Positions 1 through 16,955 of a DNA stretch of 64,000 nt are shown here, piece by piece. Position numbers and translations under genes: made by a program. The stretch covers positions 2,462,501 through 2,526,500 of the forward strand of contig NC_017790.1 of NCBI RefSeq assembly GCF_000252445.1, read 5' to 3'. The stretch's first letter is position 1. The number at the start of each line of letters is the position of its first letter. The DNA comes from Deinococcus gobiensis I-0. Its GTDB lineage: Bacteria; Deinococcota; Deinococci; Deinococcales; Deinococcaceae. A model generated the notes under the pieces. The model made no database searches and was not told the origin of the DNA. It worked only from the letters and a program-made list of their open reading frames with translations.

Positions 1-733
<733 letters not shown>

Positions 734-737
<4 letters not shown>

Positions 738-1147
738 GCGACCACCGCCGGAGCGCCGCTGACCGCGTAGCCCAGATCGCGCGCGCGCGCGGCCGTGTGT
801 TCCAGCGTTTCCTCGTCCAGGCCGAGCAGCTCCAGCCCGCGCACGCCGCGCGCGCGCAGCTCGGCGTCCAGGTCCGTACCGGCGAAGGCGTCGGGGTGCA
901 CGGCGCGCACCAGCACCTCGCCCTCCTCGGCGTGGAAATCGGGGTACAGCGTCCAGGCGCGCGAGAAGGTCGCGTGGTCTGTGCCCGCCTCACCGTCCCA
1001 CTGCACGAAAACGAGCAGGTGACCGGCCTCGCGGGCACGGCTCACCTGCCGGTTCCAGCCGAGGGTCAGTTCGCGCTCGTCGGCGCGCCCCTCCAGTTGG
1101 GAACGCTGCGCGCTGAGCAGCACCAGGGCCTGCGACGTGGATGACAT
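734..1147 (-). CDS. Isochorismatase-fold (cysteine hydrolase family) protein, probably catalytically inactive
   Basis: 137 residues with the overall pattern of small isochorismatase-like hydrolases: N-terminal hydrophobic strand (ALVLLSAQRS, residues 7-16), FVQWDGEAG strand, then AFAGTDLDAELRARGV at 87-102, which matches the conserved GTDL-LRARGI segment, and a C-terminal LGLDEETLEHTA helix. The family uses an Asp-Lys-Cys triad. Here the Asp position is Ser12, and the whole protein contains neither Cys nor Lys, so that chemistry is excluded. A -10-like TATCAT (1155-1160) lies 7 nt before the ATG, so the mRNA may be leaderless. The stop overlaps the M42 peptidase start (GTGA). A binding or regulatory role is possible but unproven. 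Confidence 0.72.
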
Positions 1148-1238
1148 CGCGCGGATGATAGCGGAGAGCGGGAGGGCGCAGGGGACGGAAGAGGGCCTCT
1201 GTGCCCGGCCAGCGTCCCGCGCCGGCGCCCTGCTCCGG

Positions 1239-2030
1239 CTACTCCTGGCCCTCGCGCACCGTCATGATGCTCAGGCCGGCGTCCACGTACATGGTCTGGC
1301 CGGTGACGCCTGTGCCCAGGTCGGAGAGCAGGAACAGGGCCAGCTTGCCGACCTCCTCGGAGGTGGCGTTACGCCCGAAGGCGGCGTTGCGCGCCCCCTT
1401 GTCGTACAGGCCGCTGAAGCCGGGGATGCTGCGCGCGGCGATGGTGCGCATGGGACCGGCGCTGATGGTATTCACGCGGATCTCGCGCGGGCCGAAGTCG
1501 GCGGCGAGGTAACGGGTGGCGGCTTCCAGGGCCGCCTTCGCCACACCCATCACGTTGTACTTGGGCACGACCTGCTGCGAGGCGTGGTAGGTCAGGCTCA
1601 CGATGCTCGCGCCGTCGCGCAGCAGCGGCTCGGCGTGGCGGGCCGCCGATACCAGCGTATAGGCGCTCACGCTCAGGGCGGTGTTCCAGTCCTCGGCCGA
1701 GGTGTCCAGGAAGCGGTTTTCCATGGCCCCGCGCGGCGCGAAGGCGATGGAATGCACCAGGATGTCCAGCGTGCCGAATTCCTCCTTGGCCCGGGCGAAC
1801 AGGGCGGCCATCTCTTCTTCGTTCGTGGCGTCGGCCTGCTGAATCCAGGTGCCGCCGTGCCCGGCGGTCAGTTTTTCCAGCTCGGGCTTGAGCCGCTCGC
1901 CCTGGTACGAAAAGCCCACGCGGCAGCCGGCGGCCAGCAGTTGTTCGGCGATGGCCCAGCCCAGGCTGCGCGCGTTCGCCACGCCCATCACCAGGGCCGT
2001 TTTGGAAGAAAGGTCAACCGTCACACTCAT
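1239..2030 (-). CDS. fabI: Enoyl-[acyl-carrier-protein] reductase (NADH) FabI
   Basis: 263 residues. Reduces the enoyl-ACP double bond in the last step of each fatty-acid elongation cycle; cytosolic tetramer in this family. It has the divergent-SDR FabI features: cofactor loop GVANARSLGWAIAEQL near the N-terminus, SIAFAPRG, and the active-site segment YNVMGVAKAALEAATRYLA giving Tyr-x6-Lys spacing. A longer reading frame continues upstream, but the start at 2030 matches FabI homology and has TAGAGT (2038-2043) exactly 7 nt upstream, consistent with a leaderless transcript. Divergent from pgeF. Confidence 0.96.
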   Translation of the reverse strand: MSVTVDLSSKTALVMGVANARSLGWAIAEQLLAAGCRVGFSYQGERLKPELEKLTAGHGGTWIQQADATNEEEMAALFARAKEEFGTLDILVHSIAFAPRGAMENRFLDTSAEDWNTALSVSAYTLVSAARHAEPLLRDGASIVSLTYHASQQVVPKYNVMGVAKAALEAATRYLAADFGPREIRVNTISAGPMRTIAARSIPGFSGLYDKGARNAAFGRNATSEEVGKLALFLLSDLGTGVTGQTMYVDAGLSIMTVREGQE

Positions 2031-2135
2031 ACCCCCGACTCTAGCGCGGCGGGGGGGAGGGGCGCTGAAGCGGGTGCAAGTTGACGTGCCGGGGCGAAGG
2101 GCCGCGCGCCGGGCCCGATGCTCTAGGCTGTCGCC

Positions 2136-2879
2136 ATGACGAGCGGCCTGGCCCTGTCCCTGCTGCGTGCGCCCAACCTGGGGGCGGCGCACGCCTTCAG
2201 CACCCGCGCGGGCGGCGTGTCGCGCGGTCCCTACGGCGGCCTGAACCTCGACGACCGCGCCGACGACCCCGGCGACGTGGCCGAGAACCGGGCCCGGCTG
2301 GCCGCCGCCCTGGGCTTCTCGCCCACGCAGGTCGCGCGGCTCGACCAGGTCCACGGCATCGAGGTCGTGACCGCGCGCTCGGGCGGCCTCTGGACCGGCG
2401 ACGCCCTGGTCAGCGACCGGCCGGGCGTGCTGCTCGCCATCGGCACGGCCGACTGCTACCCCCTGCTGCTGGCCGACGAGGAGGCCGGCGTCGTCGGCGC
2501 GGCCCACGCGGGCTGGAAGGGCACACTGGGCCGCATCGGGGCGGCGACCGTGCGGGCCATGACCGCCCTGGGCGCGCGCCCGGAACGTGTACGCGCGGCG
2601 GTCGGCCCCGGCATCTGCGGCGCGCAGTACGCGGTCGGGGAGGACGTGGCCCGGCAGTTCTGGGAAGCGGGCCTGGGCGACTTCGTGCTGGAGGAGGGCG
2701 GGCCGCCCCACCTCGACCTCGCGGGGGCCAACCTCGCCGTACTGCGGGAAGCGGGCGTCCGGGACGTGTGGGTGTCGGGGCGGTGCAGCACCGAGGCCGA
2801 CTTCTACTCGTACCGGCGCGACGCAGGCGTCACGGGACGGATGTGGGCCGTGATCGGCCGGCCGGAGGCGCAGGCATGA
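2136..2879 (+). CDS. pgeF: Peptidoglycan editing factor / purine nucleosidase-like YfiH (PgeF)
   Basis: 247 residues of the YfiH/LACC1 family, whose members act on purine nucleosides and, in E. coli, remove misincorporated Ser from peptidoglycan precursors. Visible signatures: AFSTRAGGVSRGPYGGLNL near residue 18, the metal His in DQVHGIEVV (~70), the Cys in GTADCYPLLLAD (~108), and the second His in AAHAGWKGTLGR (~125). TAGGCT at 2124-2129 precedes the ATG by 6 nt (leaderless pattern). An 18-nt block of this promoter is repeated before the SDR gene at 33478. The stop overlaps the yqeG start (ATGA). Confidence 0.9.
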   Translation: MTSGLALSLLRAPNLGAAHAFSTRAGGVSRGPYGGLNLDDRADDPGDVAENRARLAAALGFSPTQVARLDQVHGIEVVTARSGGLWTGDALVSDRPGVLLAIGTADCYPLLLADEEAGVVGAAHAGWKGTLGRIGAATVRAMTALGARPERVRAAVGPGICGAQYAVGEDVARQFWEAGLGDFVLEEGGPPHLDLAGANLAVLREAGVRDVWVSGRCSTEADFYSYRRDAGVTGRMWAVIGRPEAQA

Positions 2880-3388
2880 GCCTCTTTCGCCCTCGCGACG
2901 TCATTGACCACGTCGCGCAGATCACCCCGCATTTCCTGGCGGCGCGTGGCCTGAACGGCCTGCTCCTCGACCTCGACAACACCCTGGTGCCCTACGGCAG
3001 CTACGCCGAGGAAGGCGAGATGGTGCGCTGGGCGGGCGAGCTGCGCAGCGCGGGCGTGGGGTTGTACCTGCTGAGCAACGCCACCGGCAAGCGCGCGAGC
3101 TTCTGGATCTCGCGTCTGGGCTTCGCGGGCGTGGGCATGGCGGGCAAGCCCAACCCGCGCGCCTTCCGCAAGGCGCTGGACGCCCTGGCGCTGCCGCCGC
3201 ACGCGGTCGGCATGGTGGGCGACCAGGTGTTCACCGACGTGCTGGGCGGCAACCTCGCGGGGATGCACACCATCCTGGTGCGCCCGCTGGCGGTCAATGC
3301 CCTGCCGCATACCCGCGCCGCGCGCCGACTGGAACGGCTGGTGCTGCGCCGTTACGGCCACGACTGGGAGCCGGGCCGAAGAAGGTAG
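2876..3388 (+). CDS. YqeG family HAD IIIA-type phosphatase
   Basis: 170 residues. The HAD motifs are present: motif I LLLDLDNTLVPYG (nucleophile Asp), motif II LLSNATGK, and motif IV VGDQVFTDVLGGN. Length and layout match the YqeG/GEP4 group of phosphatidylglycerophosphate-phosphatase-like enzymes, but the in vivo substrate cannot be told from sequence. It starts at 2876 inside the stop of pgeF (ATGA), so the two are one translationally coupled operon. Confidence 0.88.
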   Translation: MSLFRPRDVIDHVAQITPHFLAARGLNGLLLDLDNTLVPYGSYAEEGEMVRWAGELRSAGVGLYLLSNATGKRASFWISRLGFAGVGMAGKPNPRAFRKALDALALPPHAVGMVGDQVFTDVLGGNLAGMHTILVRPLAVNALPHTRAARRLERLVLRRYGHDWEPGRRR

Positions 3389-3544
3389 GCCGGGGGCCGG
3401 GACCGCTCGGCCGCCGCCTGGCCCGCGCACCACCGGCCGAAAGCAAGTTGTGACAAGCCTCCCGCTAGCCTGAGCCGTGGCAAGCCCTGAATTTTCCTGC
3501 CGGGCCGCTCACGCGGCGGCGGGCAGTGCATGGAGGAACGGACT

Positions 3545-6208
<2,664 letters not shown>

Positions 6209-6333
6209 AGTCCACCGTGATCGACCTCCGGAGCACAGAACAGACCGGAGAGCGGAAAGGTCCCGTTCCCGGGGGCCACGTCTCCGCCAGCCCCCTCTCT
6301 CCTTCCCCCTTTCCCGCCTGAACGGAGTTGCCC

Positions 6334-7569
6334 ATGAGCCCAGCCGACATCACCGACATCCTGCGCCACGCCGCCGAGACCGGGGCCTCCGACGTGATCC
6401 TCACGGTCGGGATGCCCCCGCAGTTCAAGATTTCCGGGGTCTACAGCAGCCAGAACTTCGAGGAACTGACGCCCCCCGACACCCGCAAACTGATGTACTC
6501 GATGATGAACGAGCGCCAGCAGCGGACCTTCGAGGAACGCCGCGAGCTGGACTTCTCGTTCGCGCTGGGCGAGAAGGCCCGTTTCCGCGTGAACACCTTC
6601 ATGCAGCGCGGCTACGTGGGCGGCGTCATGCGTCTCATTCCCACCAAGATCCGCAGCGCGCAGGACATGGGGCTGCCGCAGTCGGTGGTGGACATCGCCA
6701 GCGCGCCGCGCGGCCTGGTCCTCGTGACCGGCCCCACCGGCTCGGGCAAGAGCACCACGCTCGCGGCGATGATCGACCACATCAACAGCACCAAGAAGCT
6801 GCACATCGTGACCATCGAAGACCCCATCGAGTTCATGCACTCGCATAAACAGAGCATCATCAACCAGCGCGAGGTGGGGGCCGACACCCTGAGCTTCAAC
6901 GACGCCCTGCGCGCCGCGCTGCGTCAGGCCCCCGACGTGATCCTGGTGGGCGAAATGCGCGACTACGAGACCATCAAGGCCGCCGTGACCGCCGCCGAAA
7001 CCGGGCACCTCGTGATGGGCACGCTGCACACCAACTCGGCCCCCGAATCGGTCGACCGTATCGTGGACGTGTTCCCCGAGGAGCAGCAGGAGCAGATCCG
7101 CGTGCAGCTCGCCAACAACCTCGTGGCGGTCATGACCCAGCAGCTCCTGCCGCGCCTCGACGGCCAGGGGCGCGCCCTCGCCTACGAACTGCTGATCGCC
7201 AACCCGGCCGTGCGGGCACTGATCCGCGAGGGCAAGACCTACCAGCTCACCAGCGTCATGCAGACCGGCTCGCGCGAGGGCATGGTCACCATGGACGCCT
7301 TCCTGGCGAACCTGTACCGCCGCCGCGTCATCAGCTACGACGCGGGCCTGGAGCGCGCCATCGACCCCAAGGAATACGCCCGACTGGCGAACGACGCCAC
7401 GGCCAACCTCGGGGCAGCGGGCCAGTACGCGCCGCCGGCCCCCAGCGCCCCGGCGGGCGGCGGCTACGCCCAGGGCGCGGGGCTGGGACGCGGCGACGTG
7501 GGCCGGGGGGGCCTGACCCAGACCTCCGTTCCGGCGGGCGACAGCAAGCCGCCGTTCGGGCGGCGGTAG
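6334..7569 (+). CDS. pilT: Type IV pilus retraction ATPase PilT
   Basis: 411 residues. The cytoplasmic hexamer powers pilus retraction in twitching motility and DNA uptake. Visible: Walker A GPTGSGKSTT near residue 132, Walker B DVILVGEMRDYETIKAA near 201, the His box TGHLVMGTLHTN near 223, and a PAVRALIREGKTYQL segment near 290 resembling the AIRNLIRE motif needed for retraction. About 40 C-terminal residues are a Pro/Ala/Gly-rich low-complexity tail not typical of PilT. The start at 6334 has GGAG at 6324-6327; an in-frame TTG at 6328 is rejected. Probably cotranscribed with pilB. Confidence 0.95.
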   Translation: MSPADITDILRHAAETGASDVILTVGMPPQFKISGVYSSQNFEELTPPDTRKLMYSMMNERQQRTFEERRELDFSFALGEKARFRVNTFMQRGYVGGVMRLIPTKIRSAQDMGLPQSVVDIASAPRGLVLVTGPTGSGKSTTLAAMIDHINSTKKLHIVTIEDPIEFMHSHKQSIINQREVGADTLSFNDALRAALRQAPDVILVGEMRDYETIKAAVTAAETGHLVMGTLHTNSAPESVDRIVDVFPEEQQEQIRVQLANNLVAVMTQQLLPRLDGQGRALAYELLIANPAVRALIREGKTYQLTSVMQTGSREGMVTMDAFLANLYRRRVISYDAGLERAIDPKEYARLANDATANLGAAGQYAPPAPSAPAGGGYAQGAGLGRGDVGRGGLTQTSVPAGDSKPPFGRR

Positions 7570-8222
7570 ACGGGAAGACCGGGAAGGGGGGGTGAGGCGG
7601 CAGAAAGCACCCCACTTTTCTGAAGAGCCTTCCTGCGGAAGTGCTGAGCGACGCACGATAGAAAGAATTCGCCGGCCTCATCTGGCAGGTCGGGCCAGCT
7701 CAAATCGCCCCGACGGCTGGACGCTGTCCTGGCAACCTTCACCCTCCGCATAACGACGGCCGTCTACCGCGCCTACGCCACCACACGCCGGAGCGAGCCG
7801 AGCGATCTCCCGATACATGGAGCGCATCGGCCCCCGCGCAGATCTGTTCCCAAAACGCCTGTCTACGAAACTGCGGAGGGACCATCTGGATCACCAGACG
7901 GTTGACCTGCGCGGTTTCTTCTGACTCCACATGCCCTCGGTCGGTGCGCCGCAGGGCCGGGCCGGCTCCAGCACCTGAGCTGAGATTAATTCGTCAGAGA
8001 ATGGGCGTATTCTGAGAACACATGAACCCTTTCTCAAGCCTTCCGGCTCTGTCCTGACGGTCTGTCGCTCCTGCACCCCGCCTGTCCGGGTGCCGGGTGC
8101 TCGGCCATGCGTGTCGGGGCGGCTGTCACACCCCAGTCCGGTCATCCGGGTCGCCGCGCTCCCTCGCCTGTTCACCTGTCCGCAGCCCCCTCCCTGCCTG
8201 AGCTGAACAAAGGACTGCATCC
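7570..8222. other. 653-nt gene-poor stretch before the channel gene
   Basis: No convincing gene. The minus strand at 7739-7930 can encode 63 residues containing a short stretch (FRRQAFWEQICAGADALHV, then WWRRRGRR) that loosely recalls the N-terminus of IS30-type transposases; reading continues only after frame breaks, so at most it is a decayed fragment. A 13-nt word TTCTGAAGAGCCT at 7618-7630 recurs at 10232-10244, beyond the channel gene. The segment next to the channel gene has locally lower GC around 7981-8015. A Shine-Dalgarno AAAGGA sits just before the channel ATG. Confidence 0.5.
7739..7930 (-). pseudogene. Possible transposase N-terminal remnant (weak)
   Basis: A 63-codon open stretch with a helix-rich, basic sequence. 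FRRQAFWEQICAG followed by WWRRRGRR resembles the opening of IS30-family transposases (REFW-x-I-x-x-G ... W-RRxGG). No downstream HTH or DDE catalytic domain continues in any frame, and no terminal inverted repeats were seen. Treat as a hypothesis only. Confidence 0.22.
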
Positions 8223-10127
8223 ATGAGAAAAGCGACCCTGCGTGAACACCTCCGCTACCGCTTCGACAACACCATGTCCCGCGGCCCGGCCGCCATGATC
8301 GGCTGGCTCTTCCTGCTCTCCGTCCTCATGATCGTCGCCGTGTCGGTGTTCGTCCAGCTCACGCGGCAGGTGCCGCTCGCGGCGGACGACCGGCCGATCG
8401 GCTTCGGCGGGTTGCTGTGGTGGAACCTGATGCGCGCCCTGGATTCCGGCGCCATCGGCAGCGACCAGGGGACGCCGCTGTTCCTGGCGACCATGTTCGT
8501 GATGACCCTGGGCGGCATCTTCCTGGTCAGCATGCTGATCGGCGTCGTGACCAGCGGTATTGAAGCGAGGCTGGAGGAACTCCGCAAGGGCCGCTCCTTC
8601 GTGGCCGAAGAGGGGCATACCCTGATCCTGGGCTGGTCGCCGCACGTGTTCACCATCCTGTCCGAACTCGTGACGGCAAATGCCAATCAGCGCCGTCCCT
8701 GCGTGGTCATCCTCGCCGAGAAGGACAAGGTCGAAATGGACGACGAGTTGCGGGCCCGTCTGGGTTCGACCGGGCGTACCCGCGTGGTGTGCCGCACCGG
8801 CAGTCCGCTCGACCTGGCCGATCTGGAAATCGCCAACCCGCACGCCGCCCGCGCAATCATCATCCTGGCGCCCGAGGACGACAAGGCGGACACCAGCGTC
8901 ATCAAAGGGCTGCTCGCCATCACGAACAACCCCAAACGCCGCGCCGCGCCCTACCACATCGTGGCCGAGATCCGCGATTCCCAGAACGTCGAGGCCGCCC
9001 GTCTGGCGGGCCGCGACGAGGCGAGTCTGGTGCTCGTCGACGACCTGATCTCCCGCATCATGGTGCAGACCTGTCGCCAGTCCGGCCTGTCGGTCGTGTA
9101 TATGGACCTGCTGGACTTCGGCGGCGACGAGATCTACTTCGCGCCCCCGACCGCCGTGGCAGGGCAGACCTTCGGTCAGGCCCTGTTCGCGTTCCCGGAC
9201 TCCGCCCTGATCGGCCTGCACTTCGCGGATGGCCGCATCGTCCTGAATCCGCCGATGGAGACGGTCATCGCGCCAGATGACCGGGTCATCGCCATTTCGG
9301 CCGACGACGACACGGTCAGGGCCCAGGCAGGCCTGTTCCCCTTCGACGAGGCGGCGATCCAGGCTCCGGTGCGCCGCGCGCAGCAGCCTGAGCGTACCCT
9401 TATCCTCGGCTGGAACGAGCGGGCCCCGACGGTCATCGCCGAGCTTGACCGGTATGTCATGCCGGACTCGGCCCTGAGCGTGGTCACCGACGATCCGGCG
9501 GCGCTGGAGACGCTGACGCTCCTCCAGGACTCGCTGACGAACCTGTCCCTGCAAACGCACCTGGGCGATACGACCGACCGCCGGACGCTCGACCAGCTCA
9601 GCCCCGGCAGCTACGACCACATCATCACCCTGTCCTCTTCCGACAGCCTCGACGTGCAGCAGGCGGACGGCCGGACCCTGGTCACGCTGCTGCACCTGCG
9701 GGACATGGCCAGCCGCGCCGAGCAGGACTACTCTATCGTCTCGGAGATGCTCGACGTCCGTAACCGCGAGCTGGCGCAGGTCACCCAGGCGGACGATTTC
9801 ATCGTCTCCGACCGGCTGGTGAGCCTGCTGATCTCGCAGATCGCCGAAAACGCCGCCCTGAAGGCGGTCTTCGACGAGCTCTTCCGCGCCGAGGGTTCGG
9901 AAATCTACCTGAAGCCCGCCGGGGAGTACGTGACCCTGGGGACGCCCCTCACCTTCTACACCGTTCTCGAGGCCGCGCGGCGACGGGGCGAGGTCGCCAT
10001 CGGTTATCGCCTCAAGGCGGAGGCCGATCTGCCTGGGCGGTCCTACGGCGTCCATCTGAACCCGGTCAAATCCGCCACGCTGGAGTTGTCGGTTTACGAC
10101 CGTGTCATCGTGCTGGCGGAGGCCTGA
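8223..10127 (+). CDS. CASTOR/POLLUX-related ion channel with tandem RCK (TrkA-N-like) domains
   Basis: 634 residues. Two N-terminal membrane segments (about 24-46 and 95-117) flank a pore-helix-like stretch LLWWNLMRALDSGAIGSDQG near 60-80. This is followed by GGIFLVSMLIGVVTSGIEARLEELRKGRS, a hallmark of the CASTOR/POLLUX family. Two Rossmann-type regulatory domains follow, beginning at HTLILGWSPH (~136) and RTLILGWNERAP (~392). Plant members are nuclear-envelope cation channels; bacterial members are little studied, so ion and ligand are unknown. SD AAAGGA lies 8-13 nt upstream. The gene is isolated, with gene-poor DNA on both sides and a 13-nt direct repeat outside it, so acquisition is possible. 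Confidence 0.87.
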   Translation: MRKATLREHLRYRFDNTMSRGPAAMIGWLFLLSVLMIVAVSVFVQLTRQVPLAADDRPIGFGGLLWWNLMRALDSGAIGSDQGTPLFLATMFVMTLGGIFLVSMLIGVVTSGIEARLEELRKGRSFVAEEGHTLILGWSPHVFTILSELVTANANQRRPCVVILAEKDKVEMDDELRARLGSTGRTRVVCRTGSPLDLADLEIANPHAARAIIILAPEDDKADTSVIKGLLAITNNPKRRAAPYHIVAEIRDSQNVEAARLAGRDEASLVLVDDLISRIMVQTCRQSGLSVVYMDLLDFGGDEIYFAPPTAVAGQTFGQALFAFPDSALIGLHFADGRIVLNPPMETVIAPDDRVIAISADDDTVRAQAGLFPFDEAAIQAPVRRAQQPERTLILGWNERAPTVIAELDRYVMPDSALSVVTDDPAALETLTLLQDSLTNLSLQTHLGDTTDRRTLDQLSPGSYDHIITLSSSDSLDVQQADGRTLVTLLHLRDMASRAEQDYSIVSEMLDVRNRELAQVTQADDFIVSDRLVSLLISQIAENAALKAVFDELFRAEGSEIYLKPAGEYVTLGTPLTFYTVLEAARRRGEVAIGYRLKAEADLPGRSYGVHLNPVKSATLELSVYDRVIVLAEA

Positions 10128-10581
10128 GCTGGATCAGCCGACCGTCGTACCAGAAGCTCCTGTTGCTCGTGGGCCATTCGGACGGGCTTCAGGCGGCACT
10201 GACCGGGAGAATCGGACAGCCGTTGCGCCTCTTCTGAAGAGCCTGGGGCCGGGGGAACGAGATGGGCCGGGGGCACTTGGTCTCGGCGCGTTCCACCCTG
10301 CCCTGTGCAGGAGGCTCTCGAATATTCCGATTCTTGCCCAGGGTCGTAAAAGGGCAGGAAACCCTCCGCCAGCCTGAGCCGTGGGGTGCAGGTCGTCCGG
10401 ATCGCCTCTTCCACTCTTTCCGTTCGACCAAGACCGCTTCCACCCATGCGGAAGTGTCGTCGCCGTCTTCGACACCGCGTCTGAAGCGCTGGGATTCGAC
10501 TTCAGCCTGTGACCCGCCCGGCAACACCGCTGTGCTCCTGCGCACGGCGTCCGCCCTTCTCCTTTCCACGAAGTCGCCCCA
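10128..10581. other. 454-nt stretch without a recognisable gene
   Basis: Open frames exist on both strands (e.g. 10189-10569 minus), but their translations are Arg/Pro/Ser-rich and resemble nothing known. I see no start site with a promoter or Shine-Dalgarno. The word TTCTGAAGAGCCT at 10232-10244 matches 7618-7630 exactly, and TGCGGAAGTG (10448-10457) matches 7633-7642, so the two flanks of the channel gene share short words. It may be degraded DNA. Confidence 0.45.
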
Positions 10582-10616
10582 ATAAAACGTCCCCTCCTTG
10601 AACTGGAGGGGACGTT
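10582..10616 (-). terminator. Rho-independent terminator of lon
   Basis: Perfect 12-bp inverted repeat (AACGTCCCCTCC / GGAGGGGACGTT) with a 7-nt loop. On the minus strand the stem is followed by TTTTATT, directly downstream of the lon stop. Confidence 0.88.
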
Positions 10617-10632
10617 CTATCAGGAGTGCGCT

Positions 10633-13074
<2,442 letters not shown>

Positions 13075-13214
13075 GTTCTCTCCTTAGAAACCGCTCCCTT
13101 AGGCGCGGGAATGTTTGAGTCTACCGGGGGATCACCAAGCTAAAAATACCCCCGTCTACGGTGTCCAGAGAGTCTAGGCACCATGACGGGGAAAAGCTGT
13201 AATCTACGTTGCCT

Positions 13215-15022
<1,808 letters not shown>

Positions 15023-15100
15023 AACCTCGATTATCGCACGCCCGCGCGTGCAGAAGGTGTCCGGAATGCAGATGTCGCTCCGGGGCAGGCTTCACCCCGC

Positions 15101-15130
15101 AACGGCAAACCGCCCCCGGACCGGAGGCGG
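15101..15130 (-). terminator. Probable terminator of the nitroreductase gene
   Basis: Hairpin CCGCC-C-CCGG-A-CCGG-A-GGCGG at 15110-15130. On the minus strand it is followed by TTTGCCGTT. The T-tract is short, so the call is moderate. Confidence 0.5.
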
Positions 15131-15149
15131 CGCACTCAGAGCGGAGCGG

Positions 15150-15770
15150 TCAGTAGAACTTGGTGACGCGCTCGACGCTGTGGCGGTGCTGCGAGAAGCC
15201 GTTCTCGGCGCGCTTGCCGATGGGCAGCAGGCCGGCGAACTGCACGTGGTCGGGCAGGCCCAGGAGTTCCTTGACGGCCTGGGGGTTGAAGCCGAGCATG
15301 GGCACGGTGTCGTAGCCCTTGCTGCGCGCGGCCAGCATCAGGAAGCCGAAGGCGATGTTGGCCTGGCTCAGGCCCCACTGGCCACGCTGCGCCACGTCCT
15401 GGCCACCGAAGGCGCCCTCGATGGTCTTGCGCTGGCCGGCGCGGCCTTCCTCGCCCATGCCGGGGTGCGCGGTTTCCTCGACGGTCGCGATGGTGTCTTC
15501 CATGTCGCTGTAGACCACGATGACGGCGGGCGCGCTCGTGACCTGACCCTGGCCGTAGGCGGCTTCCTGGAGCTTGGCCTGGAGTTCGGGGTTCTGCACG
15601 ACGGCGAAGCGCCAGGTCTGGAAGTTCCAGGCGCTGGGGGCCAGGCCGGCGAGCCGCAGGATTTCGTGGAGGTCGCCCTGGTCCATGGGCTCCTGCACGA
15701 ACTTGCGGATGCTCACGCGGGTCTCGATGGCTTCGGCGACGCTCAGGTCTTTGGTCTGGGTGGCAGTCAT
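15150..15770 (-). CDS. Nitroreductase family FMN-dependent oxidoreductase
   Basis: 206 residues. Typical NfsB/YdgI-like flavin fold: [15 protein letters not shown] at the N-terminus binds FMN phosphate, followed by [13 protein letters not shown] near 47 and the C-terminal [20 protein letters not shown] strand. Such enzymes reduce quinones, nitro compounds or other electrophiles with NAD(P)H. It is divergent from an HxlR regulator with a Cys near its N-terminus, an arrangement common for quinone/electrophile-induced reductases, so induction by reactive species is likely. Promoter TTGACT-17-TAGCAT ends 6 nt before the ATG, so the mRNA is probably leaderless. Confidence 0.9.
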   Translation of the reverse strand: MTATQTKDLSVAEAIETRVSIRKFVQEPMDQGDLHEILRLAGLAPSAWNFQTWRFAVVQNPELQAKLQEAAYGQGQVTSAPAVIVVYSDMEDTIATVEETAHPGMGEEGRAGQRKTIEGAFGGQDVAQRGQWGLSQANIAFGFLMLAARSKGYDTVPMLGFNPQAVKELLGLPDHVQFAGLLPIGKRAENGFSQHRHSVERVTKFY

Positions 15771-15776
15771 GACAGG

Positions 15777-15805
15777 ATGCTAGACCAACCGGTTTAAAAA
15801 GTCAA
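15777..15805 (-). promoter_or_regulatory. Promoter of the nitroreductase gene (leaderless)
   Basis: On the minus strand: -35 TTGACT (15800-15805), spacer of exactly 17 nt, -10 TAGCAT (15777-15782), then 6 nt to the ATG. AGACCAA at 15782-15788 forms an inverted repeat with TTGGTCT at 15827-15833 near the divergent hxlR promoter, a candidate HxlR operator pair. Confidence 0.72.
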
Positions 15806-15826
15806 TCGGTGTAATCCTGGTACTAA

Positions 15827-15851
15827 TTGGTCTGGTCAACAGGTGTAAGAT
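15827..15851 (+). promoter_or_regulatory. hxlR promoter -10 with an operator half-site
   Basis: -10 TAAGAT at 15846-15851 lies 6 nt before the hxlR ATG; no clear -35 at normal spacing. TTGGTCT (15827-15833) is the inverse of AGACCAA (15782-15788) in the facing nitroreductase promoter, so one regulator could cover both. Confidence 0.5.
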
Positions 15852-15857
15852 AGGCGC

Positions 15858-16232
<375 letters not shown>

Positions 16233-16260
16233 ATCGTTCCCGGCACCCCTGCCCCAGAAG

Positions 16261-16293
16261 AACCGGGCCGCCCCCAGTGGAGGTGGCCCGGTT
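16261..16293. terminator. Bidirectional terminator hairpin between hxlR and the Gre factor gene
   Basis: AACCGGGCCGCC (16261-16272) pairs with AGGTGGCCCGGTT (16281-16293) around an 8-nt loop, between convergent genes. Only short T runs flank it. Confidence 0.65.
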
Positions 16294-16308
16294 GCGTTGA
16301 CGCGGCGC

Positions 16309-16797
<489 letters not shown>

Positions 16798-16955
16798 GCT
16801 GCTGTTCCTCCGGGGGTCGCCGCCAGGGCGACGAGAGTGGACCGATGGGGCAAAGAGCTGAAAAGCCAGAGAATCGGCGCATATTGTGGCATAGCGCACG
16901 CGCTGGAGCAAAGCGCGGGATTCCGGTCGGCCACGCGCCCCCCCCGACAGGCCCC

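Noticed and set aside
2031..2711. Upstream extension of the fabI frame
   Set aside because: The added residues overlap pgeF antisense and match nothing. FabI homology begins at 2030, where a leaderless promoter is present.
3530..3544. ATG at 3530 as the pilB start
   Set aside because: The bases after it (GGAGGA) are themselves the Shine-Dalgarno for the GTG at 3545, and homology begins after the GTG.
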